Part shown: one piece after another, positions 1 to 7,027 of the stretch
Numbering within the stretch: position 1 is the stretch's first letter
Layout: each line of letters starts with the position of its first letter
Assembly: GCA_002367815.1 (NCBI GenBank)
Contig: DFDG01000161.1
Location: 21,091 to 31,098 of the forward strand
Source of the DNA: Opitutaceae bacterium UBA3033
GTDB lineage: Bacteria; Verrucomicrobiota; Verrucomicrobiia; Opitutales; Opitutaceae
Reading direction: 5' to 3'
DNA: 10,008 nt
Position numbers and translations under genes: made by a program
The notes under the pieces: generated by a model
Databases searched by the model: none
Seen by the model: the letters and a program-made list of their open reading frames with translations, nothing else
Told to the model about the DNA's origin: nothing

Positions 1-1
1 C

Positions 2-1432
2 GAGTATCGGGTGGGGGTCGTATTGCCACCCGGGACCGGGGCTTTTATTGCCAATCTTGCTATCGCATGCGCTGGCAAAGTGCCGGTTAATTTGAATTTC
101 ACCTCAGGTCGGGCTGCCCTCGAATCCAGTATGCGAATCGGCGGTGTGAAAACGGTGATCTCGGCGGATTTGATGCGGGAGAAGGCGCCAAATTTCCCTT
201 GGCCGGATCGGACCTTGGATTTGAAAAAGGAAATTGAAGCCATGGGCGGAAAGAAAGCGATTCTGCCTTGGTTTTTGGCGGCATGGTTATTGCCCAATCA
301 ATTGATTCCTACGCTATTGGGCTTGCCTCATATTGGCGACCGGGCCGAAGCGGGGTTATTGTTTACGAGTGGCAGCTCTGGAGATCCCAAGGGTGTGGCA
401 TTATCGCACCGCAATATTTTGGCCAATTGTGCGCAGATTTCGTCGCTCTCAATTTTGCCACAGAAAACGACATTGTTGGCCTGTCTGCCCGTATTTCACT
501 CCTTTGGTTTTACTATCACTTTGTGGTATCCGATGATTCGTGGATGCCACGTGGTCACGGTGCCCAGTCCGCTCGACACCCGAAAGATCATCGATGCAAT
601 CAAGGAGGAGAAGGCGACCTGTCTGTTGGGAGCCCCCACTTTTGTGCGACCCATTTTGCGTAAGGCCCATCCGGGAGAGTTGCGTTCCCTGCAATTGGTT
701 GTGACCGGGGCGGAGAAACTTCCGGATGATCTTTATCACGCGTTTCTCGAACGTTTTCATCTCGAAATTCTCCAAGGCTACGGACTTACCGAAACCACTC
801 CGGCCAGTAATATTAACCAGCCGCATCCCCCCGTCACAACTTTTACGGCGGAACACCAGATTGGCAAAAAGATGGGTTCGGTGGGTCGTTTGTTACCCGG
901 TATGAGTGTGCGAATTGTGCATCCTGAGACGGGTGACGAAATGCCGGCCGGTGAAGCGGGTATTGTATGGTTCAAAGGGGCCAATGTTTTTGGTGGCTAC
1001 CTCAACGACGGGGAAAAGACTCGTGCCGCTTTTCAGGATGGCTGGTTTGTGACGGGTGACTTGGGTCGACTCGATGACGAGGGGTTTCTGTTTATTGAAG
1101 GCCGGATGTCGCGCTTTTCCAAGATAGGTGGTGAGATGATTCCCCATGGCACGATCGAGCAGCGAATTGCTGAGCTTTTTGAATGGAATGAAGAAGATGG
1201 TTATGCGGCGGTTGTGATGGGCGTGCCCGATGCGACCAAAGGCGAGGCGCTGGTCCTGTTAACGACAAAAGATATCACTGTTGATCAGGTGAGGGAGAAA
1301 TTACTCAGCGTCGGAATGCCCGGTCTCTGGGTGCCAAAGATCATCAAGCAAGTGGAGATGATCCCCATCCTGGGCACGGGCAAACTTGACCTCAAGGGGT
1401 GTCGAGAGGTTGCGCTTGAAGCGGCTGATTAA
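2..1432 (+). CDS. Acyl-CoA/acyl-ACP synthetase (AMP-binding, Aas type), 3' part
   Basis: ATP-dependent enzyme that activates a fatty acid as acyl-AMP and passes it to ACP, CoA or a lysophospholipid. The reading frame is open to the left edge (residues EYR precede the GTG at 11), so the gene is truncated by the window. Numbering from that GTG, the ANL-superfamily motifs are in order: P-loop TSGSSGDPKG at about 119-128, YGLTET at 257-262, TGD at 348-350, the hinge region around 362-377 (EGRMSRFSKIGGEMI), and LGTGKLD at 454-460 with the catalytic Lys458. The LPPGTGAFIANLAI/AGKVPVNLNFT opening resembles the synthetase half of bifunctional Aas (2-acylglycerophosphoethanolamine acyltransferase/acyl-ACP synthetase). 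In that family an acyltransferase or transporter domain often lies upstream, which cannot be checked here. It ends with TAA, 7 bases before the next ATG, so co-transcription is likely. The family is certain; the exact acceptor is not. Confidence 0.87.
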   Translation, partial: EYRVGVVLPPGTGAFIANLAIACAGKVPVNLNFTSGRAALESSMRIGGVKTVISADLMREKAPNFPWPDRTLDLKKEIEAMGGKKAILPWFLAAWLLPNQLIPTLLGLPHIGDRAEAGLLFTSGSSGDPKGVALSHRNILANCAQISSLSILPQKTTLLACLPVFHSFGFTITLWYPMIRGCHVVTVPSPLDTRKIIDAIKEEKATCLLGAPTFVRPILRKAHPGELRSLQLVVTGAEKLPDDLYHAFLERFHLEILQGYGLTETTPASNINQPHPPVTTFTAEHQIGKKMGSVGRLLPGMSVRIVHPETGDEMPAGEAGIVWFKGANVFGGYLNDGEKTRAAFQDGWFVTGDLGRLDDEGFLFIEGRMSRFSKIGGEMIPHGTIEQRIAELFEWNEEDGYAAVVMGVPDATKGEALVLLTTKDITVDQVREKLLSVGMPGLWVPKIIKQVEMIPILGTGKLDLKGCREVALEAAD

Positions 1433-1439
1433 ACTTTTA

Positions 1440-2624
1440 ATGAATGTTGTTCTGTCTGATCCTGTGCTGATCGCCGAATCGTCTTTTTTTAACGAGACCG
1501 GAGTGGACCGGTGGGGACTTTATCAATTTCCGCAACTGTCTCGATTGCTTGATGGCCGTATTGCGGTTACGTTTCATATCAACGCTGATAGCGCCACCGC
1601 ATACGGCAAAGCTGCACTTGAACCCAATCGCGGAGTGTCCAGCGATGGTGGGGTGACCTGGGCGAGAGTGGAGTCGAGTGATCCAGTGTCCGGTCTATTG
1701 TTACCGAATGCAGAGCGGTTGCTGGTCGGTGATCCAGCGGTGACGCCGCCAGCGCTCAAGATAAGTGGCTACGCTTTACCGCGGGAAAGAGGCACGGTTA
1801 TCGGCAGTTACGGACAGCAACCTTACGTGTGCTATCGCCACGACGAATTACCCGCAGAGCTGCAGGGAGTGCCATCGGCGCGAATGCCAAAGGGTGCGAA
1901 CACGTGGAATATGGAGCGTGCCCGATTGGACGATCCAGAGATGCTGCGTTATTCAACCGAAGGGGTTTTCCCCGTCACCTGCTGGGGGGATGTGCACCTG
2001 ACGTCGGATAATGCTTTGGTGACCGTAGTCTATCCATGCCGGACTGAAGGTGACAATTTCAGACACATTCATTCTGCCTGCTATCGATCAAATGATAGCG
2101 GGCACTCGTGGCAGGTGCAGGGTCGATTGCTTTATCGACCGGATGAGGCAGCTGATCCTCAGGCAGCGAAACGCGATGGATTTACGGAGCCAACCTGTGC
2201 ACTGCTGCCAGATGGGGAAATGGTGGCGGTATTGCGCACGACCGATGGGAACGGTGATGGACCTCTCTATCTCAGTCGTTCCGCAAATGGAGGCAGTGAC
2301 TGGAGCCCTCCGCGAGTGATCAGGAAAAACGGAGCTCTGCCGCGTTTGCTCAGGCTGGGTAACGGTGTCCTCGTATTGAGCACTGGTCGTCCAGGGGCCG
2401 ATCTGTCCTTTTCGATGGATGGTCGAGGGGAAAGTTGGGGCGAACGCTATCCGCTGGTGCCAGTTGTAGGTCCGGGGAACCAGGATGACTCCTGTGGATA
2501 CACGTCGATGCTTGCACTGTCTGACGATACTTTTTTGGTCACTTACTCTTGGTTTAAAAAACCCACGGCAGATGGGCAAACGCGCAAGGCAATCTTTGTC
2601 CGGCGGGTTCAGGTTTCATCTTAG
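1440..2624 (+). CDS. Sialidase-like Asp-box beta-propeller protein
   Basis: Protein of 394 aa in the sialidase/BNR superfamily, probably a cytoplasmic glycosidase or related sugar enzyme, since no signal peptide is visible. Four Asp boxes (S-x-D-x-G-x-x-W type) are visible: SSDGGVTW at 67-74, SNDSGHSW at 217-224, SANGGSDW at 281-288 and a degenerate SMDGRGESW at 325-333. GFTEPTCALLPDGEMVAVLRT (247-267) matches the conserved Glu...Arg blade of the family, and CGYTSM (352-357) holds a Tyr in the expected late position. The usual N-terminal F/Y-R-I-P motif reads YQFP (28-31), so the first arginine of the sialic-acid triad is absent and true sialidase activity is doubtful. The reading frame extends 18 codons upstream to a TTG inside the synthetase gene. 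I chose the ATG at 1440, just after that gene's stop; no Shine-Dalgarno sequence precedes either. The gene converges on the hydrolase-like gene with a 7-base gap. Confidence 0.75.
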   Translation: MNVVLSDPVLIAESSFFNETGVDRWGLYQFPQLSRLLDGRIAVTFHINADSATAYGKAALEPNRGVSSDGGVTWARVESSDPVSGLLLPNAERLLVGDPAVTPPALKISGYALPRERGTVIGSYGQQPYVCYRHDELPAELQGVPSARMPKGANTWNMERARLDDPEMLRYSTEGVFPVTCWGDVHLTSDNALVTVVYPCRTEGDNFRHIHSACYRSNDSGHSWQVQGRLLYRPDEAADPQAAKRDGFTEPTCALLPDGEMVAVLRTTDGNGDGPLYLSRSANGGSDWSPPRVIRKNGALPRLLRLGNGVLVLSTGRPGADLSFSMDGRGESWGERYPLVPVVGPGNQDDSCGYTSMLALSDDTFLVTYSWFKKPTADGQTRKAIFVRRVQVSS

Positions 2625-2631
2625 ACCCATT

Positions 2632-4146
2632 TTATTTACTGTCAGTGAAACGATACGCGAACAGCTCGGCATCACGGAGAGCGAAGCGAAGTCGCACCGG
2701 TTTGCCGGCATATTGGGTGAGGTCGGGGTGTTCGTTCCATGTGACCTCTCGATCCACGGAATCGCCAAAAAGAGGTTCACTGTCCTCAAGCGCAAAGCCT
2801 GGCAGCGGTAGACCCCGTTCATCTTGCAGTTCGACGCGAATGTCACCCGCGGCCGAAGTGGCAAAGTTGAGCCTCAGGAAATTACCTTCATATGTGATCA
2901 GCTCGGTAAGGCACTCTCCACCGCTCAATGGCGCGTTGACCGAAACGAAACCATCCAATCGCAGGGTGTAGCGTCGCAGATTGCTGCCTTGGCCCAGCCA
3001 GTAATTTTCCACGGCATAAAGCGAAAGCTCATTGGGTGCATCAGGAGAGAGACTTGATGCCGTTTCAACGACATGCCATGCGAGATATTGATTCCCGTAA
3101 TTCCATGTCCCAGCGCGCTCCGGACCCGGTCGGAGAAATCCCTCTGCCCACCGAGTGAAGGACTCGCCATCGCGGCTGCACATCAGGAGGGATTCACTAA
3201 GCGCATTGCCATAACGCTTTTGTGCACTGGCGCGAAATTCACGATGAGCTGGATCCGGTAAAGCCTTCATCGAATCACCCCAATCGCGTTCGATATAACG
3301 GGCGGGGAACCCAATCATGATGTGCGGAGCGCGATGATAGGGTTTTATCTGATTAACGTAGAGTTCCTCGGGCTTGGTTGGCCCAATGTAGGTGACGTTC
3401 CGCGCTTCAGACCAATTGATCAGATCCGGAGAAGTGGCGGTGCGAATGCAGCGCACCCCATCCGGGTGTGAATGTTGCATCGGGATGCCGGGCATTTCAA
3501 AACTGCGCCAATAGGCTCGATATTCACTCCGGGCGTCGTCCCAAAAAGCCAGATTTTGCGAATCGAATGCCCCATCAGTGATAACCGGTGCGTCACTCAT
3601 CGGTGTCCAGTGGATGCCATCGGGTGATTTCATTACAACTAGACCCCGAGGCTCGGAGACGCGGAAAATACCTTTGTAGATCGCATCGGGTGTCACGGCA
3701 GGATTGGAGTCCTTGAAAATTGCGGAATGGGCCGCATCGATTTTCAACTGACCAATCGGCTCGCTGGTGACCACGATGTTGTTGGCCTTGTTATCGCCGT
3801 AATTATGGAGGCCCAGTTCGGGCTTTTGCCAATCAATCCCGTCACTGCTTTCAGCATAGCAAGTGAAGCGGTGATCGATGTCTTCACTGACGATTTGTCC
3901 CGGGGTCACTTTGATATCGAATCCTTTGTAATACATCCGGTAGCGACTCCCGTCCTGGAAAACACTGTGATAGCCGGTGCCGGTGCCTTCCCAAGGTGCA
4001 TCATGGCGGAGGGCAATTTCTTTGGGTTGGGGCCGATGCATCTGCCGGTAAGCACCATCGGTCAGTTGGGCGATGAGCGTATCATCAATGAATAATTCAC
4101 GTCGGTTGCCCAGTGCGTGAGGTGAAATTGGGGTGGAGGAATTCAC
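2632..4146 (-). CDS. Five-bladed beta-propeller glycosidase-like protein
   Basis: Protein of 504 aa resembling the glycosyl-hydrolase-like propeller proteins common in Planctomycetota and Verrucomicrobiota, distantly related to GH32/GH43/GH68. It opens with the typical RRELFIDDTLI (15-25), then APWEGTGTGYHSVFQDGSRYRMYYKG (50-75). Blade repeats follow: SSDGIDWQKPELGL (100-113), SPDGIHW (174-180), SPDLINW (239-245) and SRDGESF (324-330). FWDDARSEYRAYWRSF (201-216) is another blade strand. Residues from about 390 to 504 form a separate beta-rich C-terminal domain (LRLDGFVSVNAPL ... YAGKPVRLRFALRDAELFAYRF), probably a carbohydrate-binding-like sandwich. No signal peptide is visible, so I infer a cytoplasmic location. 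The only start upstream of the conserved opening is a GTG at 4144-4146; no in-frame ATG lies before it and no Shine-Dalgarno sequence is visible. It lies 77 bases downstream of the kinase gene on the same strand, probably in one operon. Substrate is unknown and catalytic residues cannot be assigned by eye. Confidence 0.7.
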   Translation of the reverse strand: MNSSTPISPHALGNRRELFIDDTLIAQLTDGAYRQMHRPQPKEIALRHDAPWEGTGTGYHSVFQDGSRYRMYYKGFDIKVTPGQIVSEDIDHRFTCYAESSDGIDWQKPELGLHNYGDNKANNIVVTSEPIGQLKIDAAHSAIFKDSNPAVTPDAIYKGIFRVSEPRGLVVMKSPDGIHWTPMSDAPVITDGAFDSQNLAFWDDARSEYRAYWRSFEMPGIPMQHSHPDGVRCIRTATSPDLINWSEARNVTYIGPTKPEELYVNQIKPYHRAPHIMIGFPARYIERDWGDSMKALPDPAHREFRASAQKRYGNALSESLLMCSRDGESFTRWAEGFLRPGPERAGTWNYGNQYLAWHVVETASSLSPDAPNELSLYAVENYWLGQGSNLRRYTLRLDGFVSVNAPLSGGECLTELITYEGNFLRLNFATSAAGDIRVELQDERGLPLPGFALEDSEPLFGDSVDREVTWNEHPDLTQYAGKPVRLRFALRDAELFAYRFTDSK

Positions 4147-4223
4147 GACCGCGCGAGATCGGGAATGATTTCGCGCCGCCTTACAACGATCAAATGCCCC
4201 CCCCGAGAATGAGGGAATAATAT

Positions 4224-5321
4224 TTATCTCACGACCCGCGCACTGCCGCCGCCCATGAGTTTCTCCACTTCCTTGCAGGTCACCATGCTGGTATCACCGG
4301 GAGTGGTCATGGCGAGCGCACCGTGGGCTGCGCCATAATTCACGGCTTTGGTAGCGTCGTTGTGGGCGAGAAACCCGTATGCCAGACCCGAAGCAAAACT
4401 GTCTCCTCCACCGACGCGATCCATGATTTCGAGCTCCGGATATTGCCGGCTTTCGTGAAACTGTCTGTCATGAAAGCAGATCGCGCTCCAGTCATTTTTT
4501 GTCGCGGTGATGACTTTGCGGAGAGTGGTGGCGGCAACTTTGAAATTCGGGAATTCAGTCACGGCGGCTTTGATCATGGCCTTGAATGCATCAAGTTCGA
4601 TGTGGCTGATGTTTTCGTCCTGTCCCACGACTTCGAACCCGAGTGAAGCAGTGAAGTCTTCCTCGTTGCCAATCATTACGTCCACGTAGCTGGCGATCTC
4701 GCGGTTTACTTCCCGGGCCTTCTTTTGTCCGCCGATGCTTTTCCAGAGGGAAGGGCGGTAATTGAGATCGTAGCTGACAATGGTGCCGTGTTGGTGTGCC
4801 GCTTTGACTGCCTCGGTGGTCAGGGCGGCGGTTGATTCCGACAGCGCAGCGAAGATACCCCCGGTATGAAACCAGCGGACGCCGAGTTTTCCGAAGATAT
4901 GCTCCCAGTCAAAATCACCAGGTTTGAGCTGAGAGGCGGCGGTATTGCCGCGATCCGATGCGCCGACTGCTCCGCGCACGCCAAACCCTCGTTCGGTGAA
5001 ATTCAATCCATTGCGCACACTTCTTCCCATGCCGTCGTCGTCGCGCCATTTGATGAAATCGGTGCAGACGCCCCCTTGCATGATCAGATCCTCGACCAAG
5101 TGACCCACCTCGTTGTCGACGAATGCGGTACAAACGGCAGTGCGCAGATTGAAACACTTTCTCAAACCGCGGGAGGTATTGTATTCTCCGCCGCCTTCCC
5201 AGGCCTTGAATTGCCGGGTGGTGCGGATGCGACCCTCACCGGGATCGAGACGAAGCATGACTTCACCAAGGGAGATTTGGTCGAATTGGCAATCGGAGGC
5301 GGATTTGATCTTAAGGCTCAT
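4224..5321 (-). CDS. kdgK: PfkB-family sugar kinase, probable 2-keto-3-deoxygluconate kinase
   Basis: Cytoplasmic ribokinase-like kinase of 365 aa, expected to phosphorylate 2-keto-3-deoxygluconate to KDPG with ATP, feeding the lower Entner-Doudoroff pathway. Seen directly: SLGEVMLRLDPGEG at 17-30, which matches the GE(I/V)MLRL opening of KDG kinases; GGGEYN at 43-48 (PfkB signature 1 region); DLNYRPSLW at 185-193; and DRVGGGDSFASG at 301-312, PfkB signature 2 with the catalytic base Asp307 and the anion-hole GGGD. The length fits a slightly long KdgK. The ATG at 5321 is the natural start; it has no Shine-Dalgarno sequence. The gene is divergent from the FAD-linked oxidase and lies upstream of the propeller hydrolase-like gene, a context that fits sugar-acid catabolism. 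A fructokinase or other PfkB specificity remains possible, because PfkB substrates are hard to call from sequence alone. Confidence 0.83.
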   Translation of the reverse strand: MSLKIKSASDCQFDQISLGEVMLRLDPGEGRIRTTRQFKAWEGGGEYNTSRGLRKCFNLRTAVCTAFVDNEVGHLVEDLIMQGGVCTDFIKWRDDDGMGRSVRNGLNFTERGFGVRGAVGASDRGNTAASQLKPGDFDWEHIFGKLGVRWFHTGGIFAALSESTAALTTEAVKAAHQHGTIVSYDLNYRPSLWKSIGGQKKAREVNREIASYVDVMIGNEEDFTASLGFEVVGQDENISHIELDAFKAMIKAAVTEFPNFKVAATTLRKVITATKNDWSAICFHDRQFHESRQYPELEIMDRVGGGDSFASGLAYGFLAHNDATKAVNYGAAHGALAMTTPGDTSMVTCKEVEKLMGGGSARVVR

Positions 5322-5355
5322 GGGATAGGTCCGGCGTTGAAACTATGGGACGGGA

Positions 5356-5385
5356 ATTGAAAGCAATATGGGTGGGTGCGGTCAA
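5356..5385 (-). promoter_or_regulatory. Possible sigma70-type promoter for the kinase operon
   Basis: On the minus strand TTGACC (5380-5385) is followed after 18 bases by TTCAAT (5356-5361), 34 bases before the kinase ATG. The -35 box matches 5 of 6 consensus bases and the -10 box 4 of 6. It lies in the divergent region shared with the oxidase gene. This is a pattern match only. Confidence 0.3.
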
Positions 5386-5454
5386 CCATGCTGATTTGTC
5401 GTGGGCATCATTCTGGGGTTGGCGAATGGCAACGGATTGTGCGAAATATGCAGG

Positions 5455-6888
5455 GTGCAAACTCACGCGACAGCCACCAGAGCCTTGAAAAGACAACTCG
5501 GTCGTTGCGTAGATTCGTCCGAGCGGGGCTGCTGGGCCGCATCATTTGATAGTAGCAAAATCTCCTTCTTGCCCTGTGCGGTGATTACGCCACGCAAGGA
5601 AGTTGATGTTGGAGTCGTATTAACCTTGGCCAACAAGCATCGCGTGCCGGTGACCGTAAGGGGAAGGGGAACCACTTTAATGGGATCAGCCGCTCCGGTC
5701 AAAGGGGGGTGGGTCATCGACATGCTGAAACTCAATCGTATCCGCATTGATGACGAGGCGGGTATGGCCCACGTGCAAGCAGGAGCGAAAACAGGGGACA
5801 TTCATCGCGCCGCCGAAGCGGTCGAGTGGTTCTATCCGCCAGACCCATCGTCGAAGGAGTATTGCACCATCGGAGGCAACATCGCCTGCAATGCCGGTGG
5901 CATGCATGGGGGCAAATACGGCGTTACGCGGGATTTTGTAATTTCGCTACGAGGTTTTTTGCCCACTGGAGAGATGGTGCAATGGGGCACCGCGACGAAA
6001 AAATACGCCGCGGGATTCAACCTGCGTGATCTATGGATAGGCAGTGAAGGCATGCTTGGGGTTGTAACCGGAGCGGTGCTTAAACTTGTGCCGAAGCCGG
6101 TTTCGCGCTGGACGCTGTTGACCGCATTCAAAACGGAAACCCAAGCGGTGGACGCGGTCCGGGCTTTGTTCAAACAGCGCGTGCAACCGGCCATATGCGA
6201 ATTTCTTGATCGCGAGAGCGTGCGTTGTGCTGAGAGTGCGTCGGGTCGGCCGGTTTTTGTCGGGCAGAAAGATCGCGCGGTTATCCTTTTGGAGATGGCC
6301 GGCAATGTCAGCGAAGTGAAGGAAGATCAAAAAGTGTTACTGGCTTGGGCACGGAAACACGCCATGGCGCATCGTGCGGCACGCAATCGCGATGAGGCCG
6401 AACTGTTGTGGGAGGTTCGCCGCAAGTGTTCCGGGGCGATGTTCGAACTCGGTGATGCAAAGATCAATGAAGATATCGTGCTGCCGATGGGCAGTTATGC
6501 GAAATTCATTTCGTTTCTTTCCAAGCTCAAAAAGACCACGGGACTGCCCATGCCGACATTCGGGCATCTGGCTGATGGCAATCTGCACGTGAACATCATG
6601 TATCACCGTGACGATCCAATCGAATCAAAGGTCGCCGAGAAGGCCGTGCTGCAATTGATGGAAACCGTGGTGGTGATGGGCGGGGCGATCTCCGGCGAGC
6701 ATGGCATCGGTTTGGCGAAAACGCCCTTTTTGCGCATTCAGCATTCCCCGGCACAAGTGAAAGCGATGCAGGCGGTGAAAAACGCGTTGGACCCCAACGG
6801 CATCCTTAACCCCGGCAAGATGTTTAATATCTATGAAGTCTGGAAGCAGCCCCGGCTGAATATCCATCTGCCATGGGATCACAAATGA
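5455..6888 (+). CDS. FAD-linked oxidase, GlcD / D-lactate dehydrogenase type
   Basis: Flavoprotein of the VAO/PCMH fold that oxidises a 2-hydroxy acid such as glycolate or D-lactate to the 2-keto acid. From the GTG at 5455 the protein is 477 aa, normal for GlcD. Visible motifs: CAVITPRKEVDVGVVLTLAN (41-60), the start of the FAD-binding domain; RGRGTTLMGSA (69-79), the pyrophosphate-binding loop; FYPPDPSS (126-133); TIGGNIACNAGG (138-149); GSEGMLGVVT (196-205); and in the C-terminal oxidase domain FGHLADGNLHVN (369-380) and SGEHGIGLAK (413-422). The frame can be extended to a GTG at 5401 (495 aa), but those 18 residues do not look like family sequence. The family's usual distance to the first FAD motif favours 5455. 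Neither start has a convincing Shine-Dalgarno sequence. No GlcE/GlcF partner is visible. Its position divergent from the KDG kinase suggests a link to sugar-acid metabolism. Glycolate and D-lactate cannot be told apart here. Confidence 0.85.
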   Translation: MQTHATATRALKRQLGRCVDSSERGCWAASFDSSKISFLPCAVITPRKEVDVGVVLTLANKHRVPVTVRGRGTTLMGSAAPVKGGWVIDMLKLNRIRIDDEAGMAHVQAGAKTGDIHRAAEAVEWFYPPDPSSKEYCTIGGNIACNAGGMHGGKYGVTRDFVISLRGFLPTGEMVQWGTATKKYAAGFNLRDLWIGSEGMLGVVTGAVLKLVPKPVSRWTLLTAFKTETQAVDAVRALFKQRVQPAICEFLDRESVRCAESASGRPVFVGQKDRAVILLEMAGNVSEVKEDQKVLLAWARKHAMAHRAARNRDEAELLWEVRRKCSGAMFELGDAKINEDIVLPMGSYAKFISFLSKLKKTTGLPMPTFGHLADGNLHVNIMYHRDDPIESKVAEKAVLQLMETVVVMGGAISGEHGIGLAKTPFLRIQHSPAQVKAMQAVKNALDPNGILNPGKMFNIYEVWKQPRLNIHLPWDHK

Positions 6889-6930
6889 CGATTCGAGGAG
6901 CGGGACGAATTCGCAGAGTTGGGATCAGGG

Positions 6931-7009
6931 GGTGGGTCGGGCGCTCCGCGCGCGTCGGGTTGAAATGATGAGCTGCGGTCAGACCGTGCGACGGAGCGCA
7001 CGGCCCACC
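6931..7009. repeat. Imperfect 18-base inverted repeat with nested hairpins
   Basis: Left arm GGTGGGTCGGGCGCTCCG (6931-6948) and right arm CGGAGCGCACGGCCCACC (6992-7009) pair at 16 of 18 positions. As RNA one of the two exceptions is a G-U pair. The 43-base spacer separates them. A second, mutually exclusive fold is visible: CCGTGCG (6984-6990) and CGCACGG (6997-7003) form a perfect 7-base stem with a 6-base loop. CGGTCAGACCG (6976-6986) is a near-palindrome. The element fills most of the 139-base gap between two convergent genes. It could be a REP/MITE-like interspersed repeat or a bidirectional terminator, but there is no clear T tract. Confidence 0.7.
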
Positions 7010-7027
7010 AATCTTCAGTGTTATAAA

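Noticed and set aside
2088..2579. Minus-strand open frame of 163 codons
   Set aside because: It is antisense to the sialidase-like gene; its composition is that of a shadow frame.
4866..5360. Plus-strand open frame of 164 codons
   Set aside because: It is antisense to the well-supported sugar kinase gene and shows no family motif.
5832..6305. Minus-strand open frame of 157 codons
   Set aside because: It is antisense to the FAD-linked oxidase across its conserved FAD-binding motifs.
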